Notes under the pieces: generated by a model
Database searches by the model: none
What the model was told of the DNA's origin: nothing
The model's input: the letters and a program-made list of their open reading frames with translations, nothing else
Shown here: positions 11,448 to 23,274 of the stretch, in pieces
Position numbering within the stretch: position 1 is the first letter of the stretch
Layout of the letters: every line of letters begins with the position of its first letter
Assembly: GCA_013368315.1 (NCBI GenBank)
Contig: JAACJM010000027.1
Coordinates: 248,001 to 312,000 of the forward strand
From: Tetrapyrgos nigripes
Taxonomy: Eukaryota; Basidiomycota; Agaricomycetes; Agaricales; Campanellaceae
DNA: 64,000 nucleotides
Reading direction: 5' to 3'
Position numbers and translations under genes: made by a program

Positions 11448-12050
11448 TCAAAGCACAAGCATCCCTCCAATCACGATTGCGCTCAATACGACCAGGGCTT
11501 GGCACGTCATTGTCATCATGTTCCCGACAGCGTGATTGTCCTTGAGCTCCCCAACATTCGTAAAAACGAAATCACTCGCAGTGGCCGTGTAGCTCAGCGT
11601 CTTCCCGAGCGGTGGTACATGGTAAACACAGGTGTACTTCCCATCCGACCCCAACGAACACGTCAGATACTGGGTCTCCTTCGTAGTACCAATCGGACTA
11701 CTTAAACACCGTCGTGCTCCCAGCAGTCACAAGTTGATATTCACTTCTAGTAGCTACCTGCGAGACCCAGACCAGCCGGAGGATTGAACGCGGGTAGCTA
11801 GGAATACGGTTGGGAAGGACGTTCTGTAGCTAATTTTGAATACGGTGGAATAGGAGTTTTGGGGAGGTCTAGGCCCTGCGGAGTCATGTGAGCGCTTAGT
11901 CTACAGCTTGCATGTACGCGTAGCTAGCTCTTTACTTCCATCCACTGCATTTGGCTCTGGCATAGCAATAGCCAGCCATCGGCCTACTCCAATGGTACCT
12001 TCTGCTGAAACGGGAGTAGGGAGCGTGATGACCCTCCCATCTGGTTATGA
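11448..12050 (-). pseudogene. Decayed duplicate of the secreted protein gene at 51.5 kb
   Basis: From 11306 to about 11848 this region matches 51366-51905, covering the 3' flank and the C-terminal half of the gene, including the hydrophobic tail (VVLSAIVIGGMLVL). A further block at about 11995-12047 matches 51918-51966. About 150 bp of unrelated sequence are inserted between the blocks, there are small deletions (for example around 11695 and 11820) that break the frame, and the 5' exon is absent. It cannot encode the full protein. Confidence 0.8.
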
Positions 12051-12886
12051 GGCTAAATTCTTTAGACTCCATTTCCGCATGTGGCTATGTTGAATCGATC
12101 CCTGTTTTTCCCGATTGTTAATTCCTAAAACTCTCGAGCTCTCTTTGGTACCATTTTGTTCGCGCTGATCATTGGCGATCGTCTCTTTCCCCTCTGCCCT
12201 GCATCCTCATTGCTCTCAACTGCATGCCTGGAAGTAGGACTGGTTATAGATTATTAGAGACCATTGATGCGGAGGAAGGCTCTTTTTAGAGGAGAAATAC
12301 AAATGGAAATTGGGATGTACATACATTCTTGGCTTCAAACCACCACCATCTCATTTTTTCCCATGGTTTCAACCAGTGTGCTGGCAGGAAAAATGAGTCT
12401 CAGTGATTGTGTTTGGTAGTCTAAGTAGTCCTATTGCACCCTTTTCTAACCTTATCAGCCTCTAATGGGTCCCTGTCAAGGATGCTTTTGAGCCTGTCCC
12501 TCAATATCTGCACTGTCAACATCATCCTGGCACTCCCTCTTTGTGCACACTGCCCGACTTCCCCCTGCTACATCTATTCAGCTCTTTCACATCCTGGTGG
12601 GCATCAATCACATTGCTGCTGGGTTTCCCAGTCCACAGTGTGGTTTTTATATTGTATACTGTGACTCTACGGTGTCATGAACCCTTGAGCCAGGCTAACC
12701 TCTCAATGCTGAATGGGTTTGTCCGTGAGGGGAGAATGCCCCAGGAGGAGTCTGGAACCTAGGGATGGCTTTGGTGAGAGGGAGTGACACTACTCACCCA
12801 CTGACCCTAAGCCTATGAGATCAAAGATCTGAGCTGCTGGCAGATCAATCTACATGCCTGTGTGAGCTGATGTCACCTCCACATTG
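12051..12886. other. No recognisable gene
   Basis: Short open frames only. The string agatcaatctacat near 12843 resembles agatcaatctacac at 24421, just left of the second LTR-like repeat, suggesting repeat-derived sequence. Confidence 0.4.
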
Positions 12887-13524
12887 CAATATGGGTGGGA
12901 TACCCCCAGACCCCAGATTCCAATACGGCAGGGGTCTGTCCAGGCCCCTTATCTGTGAGAGTCTGGTATTTGAATATGGGTCACTGGGGTGTTATATAAT
13001 GTACATACCATATTGGGCAAGTGCACATTATGCCTGCTCATTACCCAAAACTGTTGGTTCATTAGTGTACAGTTCACACACCTGCCCAGCTGACAATCTT
13101 TGAGGCAAAATTGCCTGTTTGGAGGGTATTTTGTAGTGAAAATAATTTTTTATTGCGGTTTGAGTCAAAAATTAATCATGTGATCACATAGTTATGCCAA
13201 AATCACATGACCCTTACCTACCACCACCCCTTGAACTGCTAACCCTAACCACTAACCACCAACCCTAACCTCTCTAACAGGCAGCTGTGCTGCTAGAAAT
13301 GGGGGGCTGTGCCCCCCAAACCCCCCTATAAAGGCAGTCTTATCCCTAACCCTAACCTGAACCCTAACCTCTAATGGCTCAGCACTATGCACCTTGCATT
13401 AATAAACCCTAACCATCCATACTAAACCCTAACCCCTAACCCCTAACCAAGGCCTATATTATATGGCCTGGACAGACCCCTGCCATATTGGAATCTGGGG
13501 TCTGGGGGTAACCCACCCATATTG
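12887..13524. mobile_element. 638-bp element with 60-bp terminal inverted repeats and telomere-like interior
   Basis: The first 60 bp (12887-12946, starting CAATATGGGTGGG) are repeated in inverted orientation at 13465-13524 with only a few mismatches. The interior has no coding potential. Its right half holds many copies of CCCTAAC and variants (about 13210-13450), which match the fungal telomere unit TTAGGG on the other strand. I could not find a convincing target duplication. It is probably a non-autonomous DNA transposon; superfamily not assigned. Confidence 0.7.
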
Positions 13525-13549
13525 ATATATGAGGATGTCCTAGGGTGGC

Positions 13550-14143
13550 TGTGCAGCAATCAAGATGACAGCAAAGAACTAGACCAAGGAGAATGACAAT
13601 GGATGGTGAATGTAGAATGAGAATCCCTATAAAGGATACGAGACAACTGTGACTCTTGAGAGAGTCATCTGACTAGATTCGCTGTGCACAAGTGTAGTGC
13701 ATGTATCCCTTGATTCACAATGCAGAACAAGCAGAGAAGAATGAGAGGAAACAACAACAAGATCAATTCTGAGGCTTGAGTACAGGAAAACACTACCTAT
13801 ATATGAGTAGTGAAACCAATTCCTGTATCAAGACTCCACAACTAACTATAGTGCTCCTATAACTAATATACTAAGCGATAGCAAGTCCCAAATGGTGAAT
13901 AGAATAAACGAATCAAATGTTAAACAACAAATATAGATGTGGAGCGATGAATGGAATGAATAATTGACATAATAAATGAAACAGAATAGAATAGGGTGGG
14001 GGCACACATAGGTATAATCAAAAAACCCTCTGAGGGTTTCTGGGCTTAGGTGGTGAATGATGTAAGAGTGACAGATATGGAAATATGAAGGAGTGCATAG
14101 ATATGGCATGTTCTGAAGGTGGCTGAGACAAGGATTTCTGACA
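13550..14143 (-). repeat. LTR-like dispersed repeat, copy 1 (minus orientation)
   Basis: This block matches 24438-24980 over its whole length with scattered indels; copy 1 has about 50 extra bp. Read on the minus strand it starts TGTCAGAAATCC and ends GCACA, so it has the TG..CA ends of a long terminal repeat. Directly upstream on that strand is a purine-rich tract (AGAAGGGGGGTAA, complement of about 14144-14156), like the polypurine tract that precedes a 3' LTR. No 5-bp target duplication was found, so it is a remnant of a larger retroelement. Confidence 0.6.
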
Positions 14144-14448
14144 TTACCCCCCTTCTAAAGTGAACTTTACCACAAGTGAGCATTTTTCGAGTCAGCGGCA
14201 GTAGGTGTTACACCTCAAATAGGAAATATGAAAAGGTATGGTCTGGATATGAACAATGGGATCTGTACGAAATTCCATCAGAGAATAACTTTAAAGGCAG
14301 GGGGGCGTCTTGTTTTGGTACTTCCACCACCCAAAGTTTTCCCATGCTCAAAAATCAGGAAAACTGAGGCCTCGGTGGTATCACTACCTACATAGATAGC
14401 TATTACCATTAACAACTACGCTAAACAATTGTAACCGTCCAGCAACAC

Positions 14449-16224
14449 ATGCTGAAACGTGTAAACAACGACGGCATGATACCGTCCTACGACGAACTGC
14501 TGAAGAAAGCAGCGGACATGAAGCTTTTCAACCCGAACAATAACCCGGCAGTCACCATACCTGCAAGCCTAACGGAACTCGCAAACCTATACATTGCCAA
14601 GGTAGGCACCATCAGAGTCGAGGAAAGAAGAGAGTCATGGAAAAAGGTACGCACTATGGCTATGATACTAACTCACTTACTCGCCTCCACTATGGCAATG
14701 AACGGAGAGGAAGGGATAAAGGTAATTAAGGAAGTGGTCAAGGAAACGATAAAGGACGAAGGGAAGTCAGAAGAATTGGAGAGGACAGTGCAGGAGCTAG
14801 GAATGATGATAGGAAGAATGAACGACACGATGAAGGATATGCAGGAGAAAATGAAGGAACACCTTGCCAAGCCCACATCCCCCCCTCAAGGACCCAAGGA
14901 CAACGACAAGTGGGTCGACGTGGTTGCCAAATCCATTGCCAGAACACAACATGACGAGGCCCTCAACGCAGCCAAAGAGAACGACAGCAAGATTGTCATT
15001 GAAATACCAGACTCTGACTTTGACTGGACTCAAACCAAACCAGCCCTGGTAGGGAAGGCTCAAAAGGCTTTGGAAAAGGTAACGATGAGCCAGTACAACA
15101 ACGACTGCCCAGGGGACATAAAGGTCATCACTGTCACCAAGATGTCCTCCAAGTGCATCATTTGCGGCTTCAGAACAGTCGCTCAGGCCAAATGGTTAGC
15201 GAACCCGGAACGACTCGAAATCTTTGCCAAGGGATGGAAATGCGAGGTACAAATGACACCCAACACGTTCCAGGCCATAGCGGAGCGAGTTGATATCACT
15301 GCTGATATCACAAATCCCAACCTCTGGGCTTCTGTCGAAGACGCCAACTGCCTACCACCCAGGTCCATCCACAGCATGCTGCTCCGAAGCAAGACACAGA
15401 ACATTGCGCTGGCCAAGATCTCCTTCACTGACAGGGGAACATGCAACAAGGCCATCGAACAAGGAATAGTTATAGAGGGAAAGAGGGTACCGGTAAGGAA
15501 AGAATGCGCTGACCCAATTCTCTGCTCCAAGTGTCTACGCCCATACCACATTGCAAAGGAATGTGTTGCCAACACCTCGATGTGCAGATGATGCGGTCAA
15601 CAACACGCCACCAGAGACTGCATGGTTCAAGACTCCAATAACCACCACTGCAGCAACTGCAATGTCTCGGGACACGGTGCCAAAGATCGGGACTGTCCAT
15701 TTTTTGTCGCACTCAAGGATAACAAGAACAGAAGAAATCACAAAAGCAAGTACAAGTTCTATGTAACCAACAACGCCAAAACGTGGGTCTTAAACGACAA
15801 CAGCAACACAACGAGGGGTACTGGAAACTGGAGAGAGGAAGTAAGGACTCAGGCAGAGGCATCAGGGTGGAGACAGCCGAGGGCAGGAGGTGGACAAGGA
15901 CGCCTAGCAGGTGGAGCATATGGGGCTGGGGCCAGGACAAACTTGGGAAGCATGGGAACACGGACGACATATGCCAGCCAGAAGGCCAGAAAAGATGACC
16001 GAAATGGATCTGCCACACAGCAGACTATGAACCAATACATGGACCGAAACCAAACACACCCAGCATCAGGCACCAACCACATACAAATAACGAACCCGCA
16101 TCGCCCACCTCAACCTCACTCGGCATCACCTCCTGGCGAAGCGCCCAACCAACAGAACCAGTTGCAAGAACACAACGATGAACAGCCCAGCACTACCACT
16201 CCTGCACCGTCATTGACTCAATGA
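14449..16224 (+). pseudogene. LINE ORF1 (gag-like, three zinc knuckles), one in-frame TGA
   Basis: The nucleic-acid-binding protein of the element. A single frame of 592 codons is interrupted only by TGA at 15589. The N-terminal third is helical and charged (coiled-coil-like, about residues 60-150). The C-terminal half holds three CCHC-type knuckles: CSKCLRPYHIAKEC, then a pair split by the stop (CxxCGQQHATRDC, where the stop sits at an expected Arg), then CSNCNVSGHGAKDRDC. A Gly/Gln/Thr-rich tail follows. The stop codon overlaps the ORF2 start as ATGA at 16221-16224, so ORF2 was probably translated by reinitiation. Confidence 0.85.
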
Positions 16225-19200
16225 TCAACCACGAAGATAACTCAGAATCAGAACACAAAGAAGAACTCCCAACACCACGAACAGCAAACAGAATCAACAA
16301 CAATACCCTCAAGATCCTCCAACTGAACGTCAACAATTCCGCCACAGGACAACTCGCCCTATTCAATGGCCACGCTAGAGACTACCACATCATTGCGCTC
16401 CAGGAACCCGCCATTGACTTCCTGGGGAACACCAAATCCACTTATGGCCTAAGATCCATATACCCACCCAAGCATAGAGACAATCCCAAGCAGACAAGGT
16501 CGGTCATTCTAGTAAACAGAAACATGCTAACTGGGGCATGGACCACACTTCCCATCAACAATCCTGATGTGACAGCTATCCAAATAACTGGCAGCTTCGG
16601 GACATTGCACGTCTTCAACCTATATGTAGCAGGAGGACAACATCAGCACGATGAAGCCATATTCACGGTCCACACCTACATGAACACTGTACACATCAAC
16701 CACATACCAAAACATCCACTATACAACATATGGCTTGGTGACTTCAACCAACATCACCTGTCCTGGGACGAAGAGCAAAACAGCCATCTCTTCACCAGTG
16801 CGAACTTGAGAGCGGCTAACACTCTAATTGAATTCGTTGGACAACACAACATGATGATGGCCTTACCAGAACGATTACCAACACTTGTAGCGTCCTCAAC
16901 AGGTAACTATACTAGAGTTGACAATGTCTTCTGCACAGCAGTCCTGGTCCAGCACATAGTCTGATGTACCACAGAACCAGAAACAAGACCCCAATAGTCA
17001 CTGAACTCAACCTACAACCCCACGATATAACTGGAAGGCAGCTGATTGGGAACAAATACGAGAACGCCTGGAACGAGAACTACCCGTGCTAGGGCCACCC
17101 AAGGACATTGAAACTGTACTGGAATTCTGGACGACCTATGAAAGCTTCTGCAAAATCATCAACAACATTATCGAAGACGAACAACTAGTACCAAAGACCA
17201 AGCCGTTGCCATATGAGAGGAGATGGTGGAATGAGGAACTAGCAAAATGCAAAAGGATACGAGAAAGCTGGGTAGGAAGTCATATGCGAAGAGGGCGAAT
17301 CAGGACCATCCAATCCACGAGGAGTATAGGAGGTTAAGGAATGCACTTTCTGGGGAAATCAAGAGGGCCAAGGCAGAGCATTGGATAGAGTGGGTAGAGA
17401 ATGCAGAGGGCAACACGGTCTGGACGATAGGCTTGCTGGTGGAGGCAGTTGCGACGGATGGAGGGCGAACCAGGATGCCCGGGCTGCTAACGGGGGATAG
17501 AGACCAGAACGGAAACAAGGTAGTGGAAGAGGACAATGAAGGGAAAGCTAACTTATTCAGAACAGCTTTCTACCCACCGCCACCCAAAACCAAGTGCCAC
17601 GCAACACTCGATACCCCGCCCCTGCGTGGCAATTCCAGCTGCCAACGGAACGTCAAGTCAGTAACACAATACACAGGTTCAAAAATGGCAAGGCCACATG
17701 ACCTGGGACAATACCAAACACCTTCCTCAAAGAAACTGACCATCTGATCACACCATACCTGCGCCCATCTTCTGTGCAACCTTCACCCTGCCAGTTTACC
17801 TGGACGACTACTCCAAGACCAAGATGCTGGTACTACAAAAACCTGGCAAACTGGACTACCAACAACTGAATGCTCATTGACCTATATCACTATCTCATGG
17901 GGAGGGGAGAACTCTCAATGGAGCTGTAGCAGATGACCTCATCAAGAATTTGGAGCTGCATGACCTTTTACTGGTAAACCAATTTGGAGCAAGACCGGGA
18001 AGGAACACTACAGACTCGATACACCTGCTCATACACACAGTGAAGGGCCTATGGAGGAAGGGGTACAAGGTTGCAATACTTTTCATGGATGTGAAAGGAG
18101 CTTTTCTCAGTGTGGACTTAAAGATGTTGGAACATGAGTTGCGTATGTTGGGGGTACCAAAGGAGACAACGGATTGGCTAGGACGAAGGTTCGCAGGACG
18201 GAAAACGACTCTGGCTTTTGACAACTACGAATCGGCGCTGTTTGACATCCATGGTGGAGAAGATCAAGGTGACCCTTTCTCATCGGTTGGTTACATCGCC
18301 TATGCTGCAGGTGCACTCAAGATCATCCAGGAAGAGTACAACACGGAAGGTTTTGGCTTCATGGACGACCTAGCAGCAGTGGTATGGGGAAAGAGTGAGA
18401 TAGAAGTGCAGTGTAGACTGGAGCAGTTGATGATCAAGTCAGATGGGGTCATGCACTGGGCAGACAAACACAACTGCAGCTTCGGAATTGACAAGTTCAA
18501 CCTCGTATACACATCATACAGGAAACTCCAGATCAAACCACCAATACAGCTCTGGAATACCACCATCACCTTGGAAACCTATGCAAAATTCCTGGGTGTT
18601 CTTGTCAACAGCAGTGTATGATGGAGAGAGCAATTTGCGAAAATGGTCAAGAAGGGACAGGGATGGGTTCATCAGTTCAGACGAATGGCGAATGTTACCA
18701 AGGGAGTAGCGGCACCGCACATCCGCAACTTGTATAAAACGAAGGCAGTGGAACACATTTTATATGCAGCTGATATTGTTCTAACCCCACAGAGACAACC
18801 AAGAAACCAGTCTGACCCCATATCAAGCATGGGTGTCGTCAAGAAGCTCACCTCAGTACAATGACAAGCAGCAATCATCATAACTGGGGCATTACGCACT
18901 ACACCGACAGAACTGCTCGACATTCATGCAGGACTTACACCAATGCATCTTGAAGTACAACACCATCGACACCGGGCAGCAGTAAGAATCTGCACTTTGC
19001 CTTTAACTCACCCTCTCGCAGGACTACTACATCAAGCAAGTGTACAGTCTCACAACGCCAGACTTACACACCGAACACCGTTACACGATCTACTCAGAAC
19101 GTACAACCTACAACCGGATAGGATGGAGAAGAAGAGTGTGGTAAGGTACCCAGCGAGCTGGGACCTGGGGGTTGATGTTAGGCTTTGGGAAACGGAGGTG

Positions 19201-20210
19201 GAGGTGACGGATCATTTTCTCTCTGACGATTCTCATATACAGGTCTACACAGATGGTTCAGGCTACCAGAATGGGGTCGGCGCCTCTGCAGTACTATTTA
19301 GAAACAGGAAGGAAATGGAGGCCATCAGGTATCGACTAGGCATGGACACGGAACACGAAGTTTACGAAGGCGAATGTATTGGCCTAATCCTCGCACTACA
19401 TCTCCTCACTGCAGAACCAGATACGCGGTCAGTTTCCATATGGGTGGAGAACACTGCAGCTCTACAGGTGATCACCAACCCCAAGCCTGGACCAGCACAC
19501 TACATACTTGACTGGTTCCACCATGCGCTTGAAACCTACAAACGACAGAATCCAGACGTACCCGTTTTCTTATCATGGATACCCAGTCACACGGGTATAC
19601 TTGATAACGAAAGAGCCGACGAGGAAGCCAAAAGAGCCGCAGCTGGTGACTCCAGCCCATCCTACACAAACCACTCCCAATCAGCCAGACGTCCGTCATC
19701 CAAACCTTCCGCACGGAGCTACAGTCACATCATGATGAAGCATGGGCCCAGTTGCATCGTTACCAGCAGTTTAAGACCATCGACCCAGTGGAGGCAACAA
19801 AAGCAGCCCGAAACTACCAGAAGCTTATCCAAGGTTTACACCGAAAGCACACCAGCATGCTAGTGCAACTCCGCATGGGCCACATTCAACTGAACCAACA
19901 CCTCAACCATTTCAGGTTGGTAGACTCCCTGACTTGCCCATGTTGTCACGACACTGACGAAACCCCTTTCCACTTCCTCATGCAATGCGTATCGCACCGA
20001 GTCCCACGAAATCGTCTTCGCCAAAGTGTCGGCCCAGAGCTCTATGAGTTTGGGAAACTTTTATCAAACAGAAGCTGCCTTAAACTGCTCTTCCAATTCA
20101 TCAATGACACAGGGAGGTTTTGTCACATCTTTAACACCTTCCCGGAAGTTTTCTTTTCTCTTCTGTCTGCATTTCCTCGCTATCTCCACTGTTTGTCTTT
20201 CCCCTCTTGA
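16221..20210 (+). pseudogene. LINE ORF2: endonuclease, reverse transcriptase, RNase H (broken)
   Basis: Domains in order: APE endonuclease 16300-16960 (LQLNVNNS, ALQEPAID, WLGDFNQHHLSWD, NYTRVDNVF); RT about 17850-18620 (GARPGRNTTDSIH, LFMDVKGAF, GEDQGDPFSS, and FMDDLA at about 18358 in place of the usual YADD); RNase H 19240-19640 (VYTDGSG, YEGECIGL, WIPSHTG..DNERADEEAK); C-terminal CPCCHDTDETPFHFLMQC at about 19937. The third RNase H acidic residue appears as Glu (WVENTAAL), where Asp is usual. Stops occur at 16962, 18619 and 18862, with frameshifts near 17050, 17260, 17700-17950 and 19650-19750. It is inactive. Confidence 0.85.
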
Positions 20211-20855
20211 TCACTCTTCCATCTCTGTCAATCATCATTTCTCTTCTCTTCTTCCCCTCTCTCTCTCTCTCTTTCTTCTTTCCTCTTTATACTATATCTA
20301 TTCCGTGCCTGGCACACAAATCGAACCCATACAACTCACGATGCACATAACAACACAGCCTCATTACTGTAATATACCAATTCCTCTATTTTCTTCTTGT
20401 AAACCCACTTTATAGTCTCACTCTTATCTCTTTCCCGCTTCTAACTACCATAGCACACCCATACTATTACTTACGAACACCTTACTAGTATACCTTACAA
20501 ACCCACACAGCACAATCTCGCTCACACCCATATTATCACACACAGCTCAGCAGACCCATGTTACTGGTAAACCACGCATAGCTACATGTCAGACTAGCAC
20601 AATGGCGAATAAACTTGGAAGAAAAAAAAGAAAGAAAAAAAAACTTTAAAGGCATTTGCATTCCCTGAATAGTCACTTCTGTGATTGTGGCAATGGAAAA
20701 GGAAGAATTTCTATTCAATTGAAATTCTTTCAGGGTTTTGTTGAATTTTTTGAGCCCTCGAACAACAACCCATTCTTGCCCAACAATCACCACCATCTCT
20801 CCTCACTGAATCAATTATCCAACTGCCCTTGTCATCTATCATGACCAACTGAACC

Positions 20856-23274
20856 ATGCTTGTGTCCTGCTTCAAATCCTTCATTGAAGATCTTGAATTT
20901 TCCACCATTCCCACTAATCTTGCTCCCCCTGACTCAGCGATTCTCTCAGTGTCCACTCCAACACCTGTTACCCAACAAGCCACATATGAATGGGATTGCC
21001 TCCCCAAGTCTTCATTCAGGTTTCGTGTTTGTGGCACTAAGAAGTGGACAGCAGAATTTCTTGATGAAGAGGTCTTCCCAGTTTCTGAAGAGGTGAGGAA
21101 GAAAGCTGCTGCTCTTGTCTTTACAAAGGGCAACTATCCATCAGGAACTAAGATTATTGGCACTGCCTTTGAATTTCTTCTTCATATGGTGAGTCTCCTT
21201 GAAGGATTTTCAATTTTGATTAAATGCCTAATGTGATCCTTTCTCAATAGCATATTCTTTTCAAATTCCTACTCACCTTGACTGAAAAACATTCCAGTTG
21301 TATCCAATTCCTCGTATCCCTGGCCTTCTATTGCCTTATCCAAGAAACCAATTATCACTATCAGTTCATTTGAGAGGACAGTGCCTTCTTTTGTCAATGG
21401 AAGGAAGCCCGTGGTGTCAAACATTGGACCATTGACCATATTGTGCAGGTCACTGATTTGAGCAATGAGTGGATGAATCTCTGGTCCCATGTAACAGGTC
21501 ATTTCAACACTTTCAATCCAGATACAGTGGTTGAAGATTATTTCAGAATGAATGTGATGGATGTCAACGAGGATGTTGTCGAAGATGCTGATCCTGAGAT
21601 TCCTGTGGTTACCACCTCCCCTCCTCATTCACCATCTCCTATACACATTCCATCTGCCTTTTCATTCCAATTGGATTGTCAACTCGCCCTTCTCCAATTG
21701 AAATCTATCCCTTCATCTTTGCAACCTGGCCCATCACACTCTTCTTGGACAACTCTATTCACTTCCACCTGTCCAATCACTGGGTGCAAACACTTGTAAT
21801 TCCTTGGATATACAGAGGAATTACATAAGACTTACACTGGTACACTCAATATGTAAGTCCACTTGACTTACTGAAGTATTACCAGAGACCAAGAAAAATA
21901 GAACAATTATATATGACTATTGTAAGGCATGAAGTCTCACAGTGGTCTTTGGTAATACTTTAGTAAGTCAAGTAGACTTACATATTGAGTGTACTAGTGT
22001 AAGTCTTGTGTAATTCCTCTGTATATCCAAGGAATTACAAGTGTTTGCACCCAGTGAATGTCCCCTTCTCAGCTCTTTGATGATGATCTCAACATTGTTT
22101 CGAGCCCCAGAGGAATTTTGATGGGATCACCAACCCCTTGTCCTTCTCCAGTACCTCAAGATCCTGTAGAAGAGTCTGAATCTGAAGACAAGACTCCGAT
22201 TGCCAAACATCTTCATAAAAGACATTCTTCATACTCCCCTCCTCACAAAGTCCGCAAAACTGCTCCCAATGTTTCACCACAGGAATCATCATCTACTCCT
22301 CGAAAACATCAATCTGGTGTGCAAGGAGAAGGAACATAAAGAATTGTTGCTGGGAAAGAGAAAGAAGGATCTGGGAAAGGGAAAGGTGAGATTGGTTCAT
22401 GGGGCTGAAACAGAGGGTGAGGAAGATGAGACAGTCCCTATGATGAAAACTCATAAGTCCAGACAGTTCAGGGTGGAAAACCCTCGAGAAGATCCTGGAC
22501 CAGTGTTGCCTGAGGGATTTGTTCCTCTGTCTAATCGAGATCTGTCTTTTGAACAGTCTCAAGTCCTCCTTCATCATGATCCAGTTCATTGCAACAACAA
22601 CTCTCACTCCCATGTCCCTGCTTTCATCTTTCAAGATGCTGACATCATCAACAAGAATCCTTTTGAAAACAACTGGCACATTGAGTCCCCTTCAAATGTA
22701 GACAGGACACTAAGGTGAGATCCTCTTTTACCCAGTATATTTTTTTCCAGGCATTTTATTTATGATTCTTCTCCTTAGTGTCTTGGCTTGCAAAAGACAT
22801 ATCCAGAATTCTGGGTATGTTGTTCAGCCACACAACAATTATCAGTCGACCACCCTGATGCCTTTCATCAGTCCTACTGACACTGCAAAGAACATTGGTA
22901 ACTTCTGCATCAACACCACCTCTGGGATTGTCTATGATATCCCAAGATTTCCTTGTGAGTGGTGTGCAAAGCATGGGCTCCCATATGTCTTTGAAAAGAC
23001 CATGAGCCAGTCTTGGTGGCGGTCCCCAATATCATGTCTAGCATGTCGATGGAAGGCAGGAATGAAGTGTTCCTCAAAAGAGCTCTGGGACCCATCTTTC
23101 TGTCCCTATGAGTTTCTGGGCATGATGTTCATGCTGTTTCATCATGGGCATACTTGGTGTAAGTACCTTCACTTTCCCTTTGAAGGATTTTCAAATACTG
23201 ATTTGATTTTTCCAGTGGCTCCCAAAGATTTCACCAAGCGCAAGTTTACTGGCAACTGGGACTTCCTCATCTAG
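20856..23274 (+). pseudogene. Unknown multi-exon gene, decayed and split by a MITE
   Basis: I do not recognise the family. Exon 1 reads from ATG 20856 (MLVSCFKSFIEDLEF) to a GTGAGT donor at 21189. A second exon region (about 21298-21777) contains FYCLIQETNYHYQF, a stop (TGA 21371) and then KHWTIDHIVQVTDLSNEWM. It is cut at 21777 by the MITE at 21778-22056. The same frame resumes at 22060 (SPSQLFDDDLNIV), so removing the MITE plus one 3-bp duplication rejoins the frame exactly. The middle is Ser/Pro/Glu-rich and basic; a frameshift lies near 22310. The last exon (22762-23274) carries two CxxC pairs, in PCEWCAKHG and SCLACRWKAG, possibly zinc-binding, and ends GNWDFLI. It could be a host gene or a gene carried by the retroelement whose LTR-like repeats flank it. 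Confidence 0.5.
21778..22056. mobile_element. EnSpm/CACTA-like foldback MITE, copy 1 (279 bp)
   Basis: Termini CACTGGGTGCAAACAC and its reverse complement; nearly the whole element folds back, with only about 75 bp of unpaired centre. It is flanked by a 3-bp duplication AAT (21775-21777 and 22057-22059). CACTG ends plus 3-bp duplications fit the EnSpm/CACTA superfamily. It is inserted in the coding frame of the unknown gene. Copy 2 is at 39976-40244, in the opposite orientation. Confidence 0.85.

Larger units (their letters stand above)
14300..20641 (+). mobile_element. Tad-like non-LTR retrotransposon (LINE), nearly full length
   Basis: The element is bounded by a 13-bp direct duplication AACTTTAAAGGCA at 14287-14299 and 20642-20654, and ends in an A-rich tail (about 20621-20641), the signature of target-primed reverse transcription. 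It carries ORF1 with zinc knuckles and ORF2 with APE-type endonuclease, reverse transcriptase, RNase H and a C-terminal Cys/His motif, the arrangement of fungal Tad-clade LINEs. A 149-nt leader precedes ORF1. ORF1 has one stop and ORF2 several stops and frameshifts, so this copy is inactive. A pyrimidine-rich 3' region (20130-20300) precedes the tail. Confidence 0.9.

Noticed and set aside
13200..13450. True telomere / chromosome end
   Set aside because: The CCCTAA units are degenerate, bounded on both sides by inverted repeats, and followed by 50 kb of sequence.
12887..13524. EnSpm/hAT assignment of the 60-bp TIR element
   Set aside because: No 3-bp or 8-bp target duplication could be found, so superfamily was left open.
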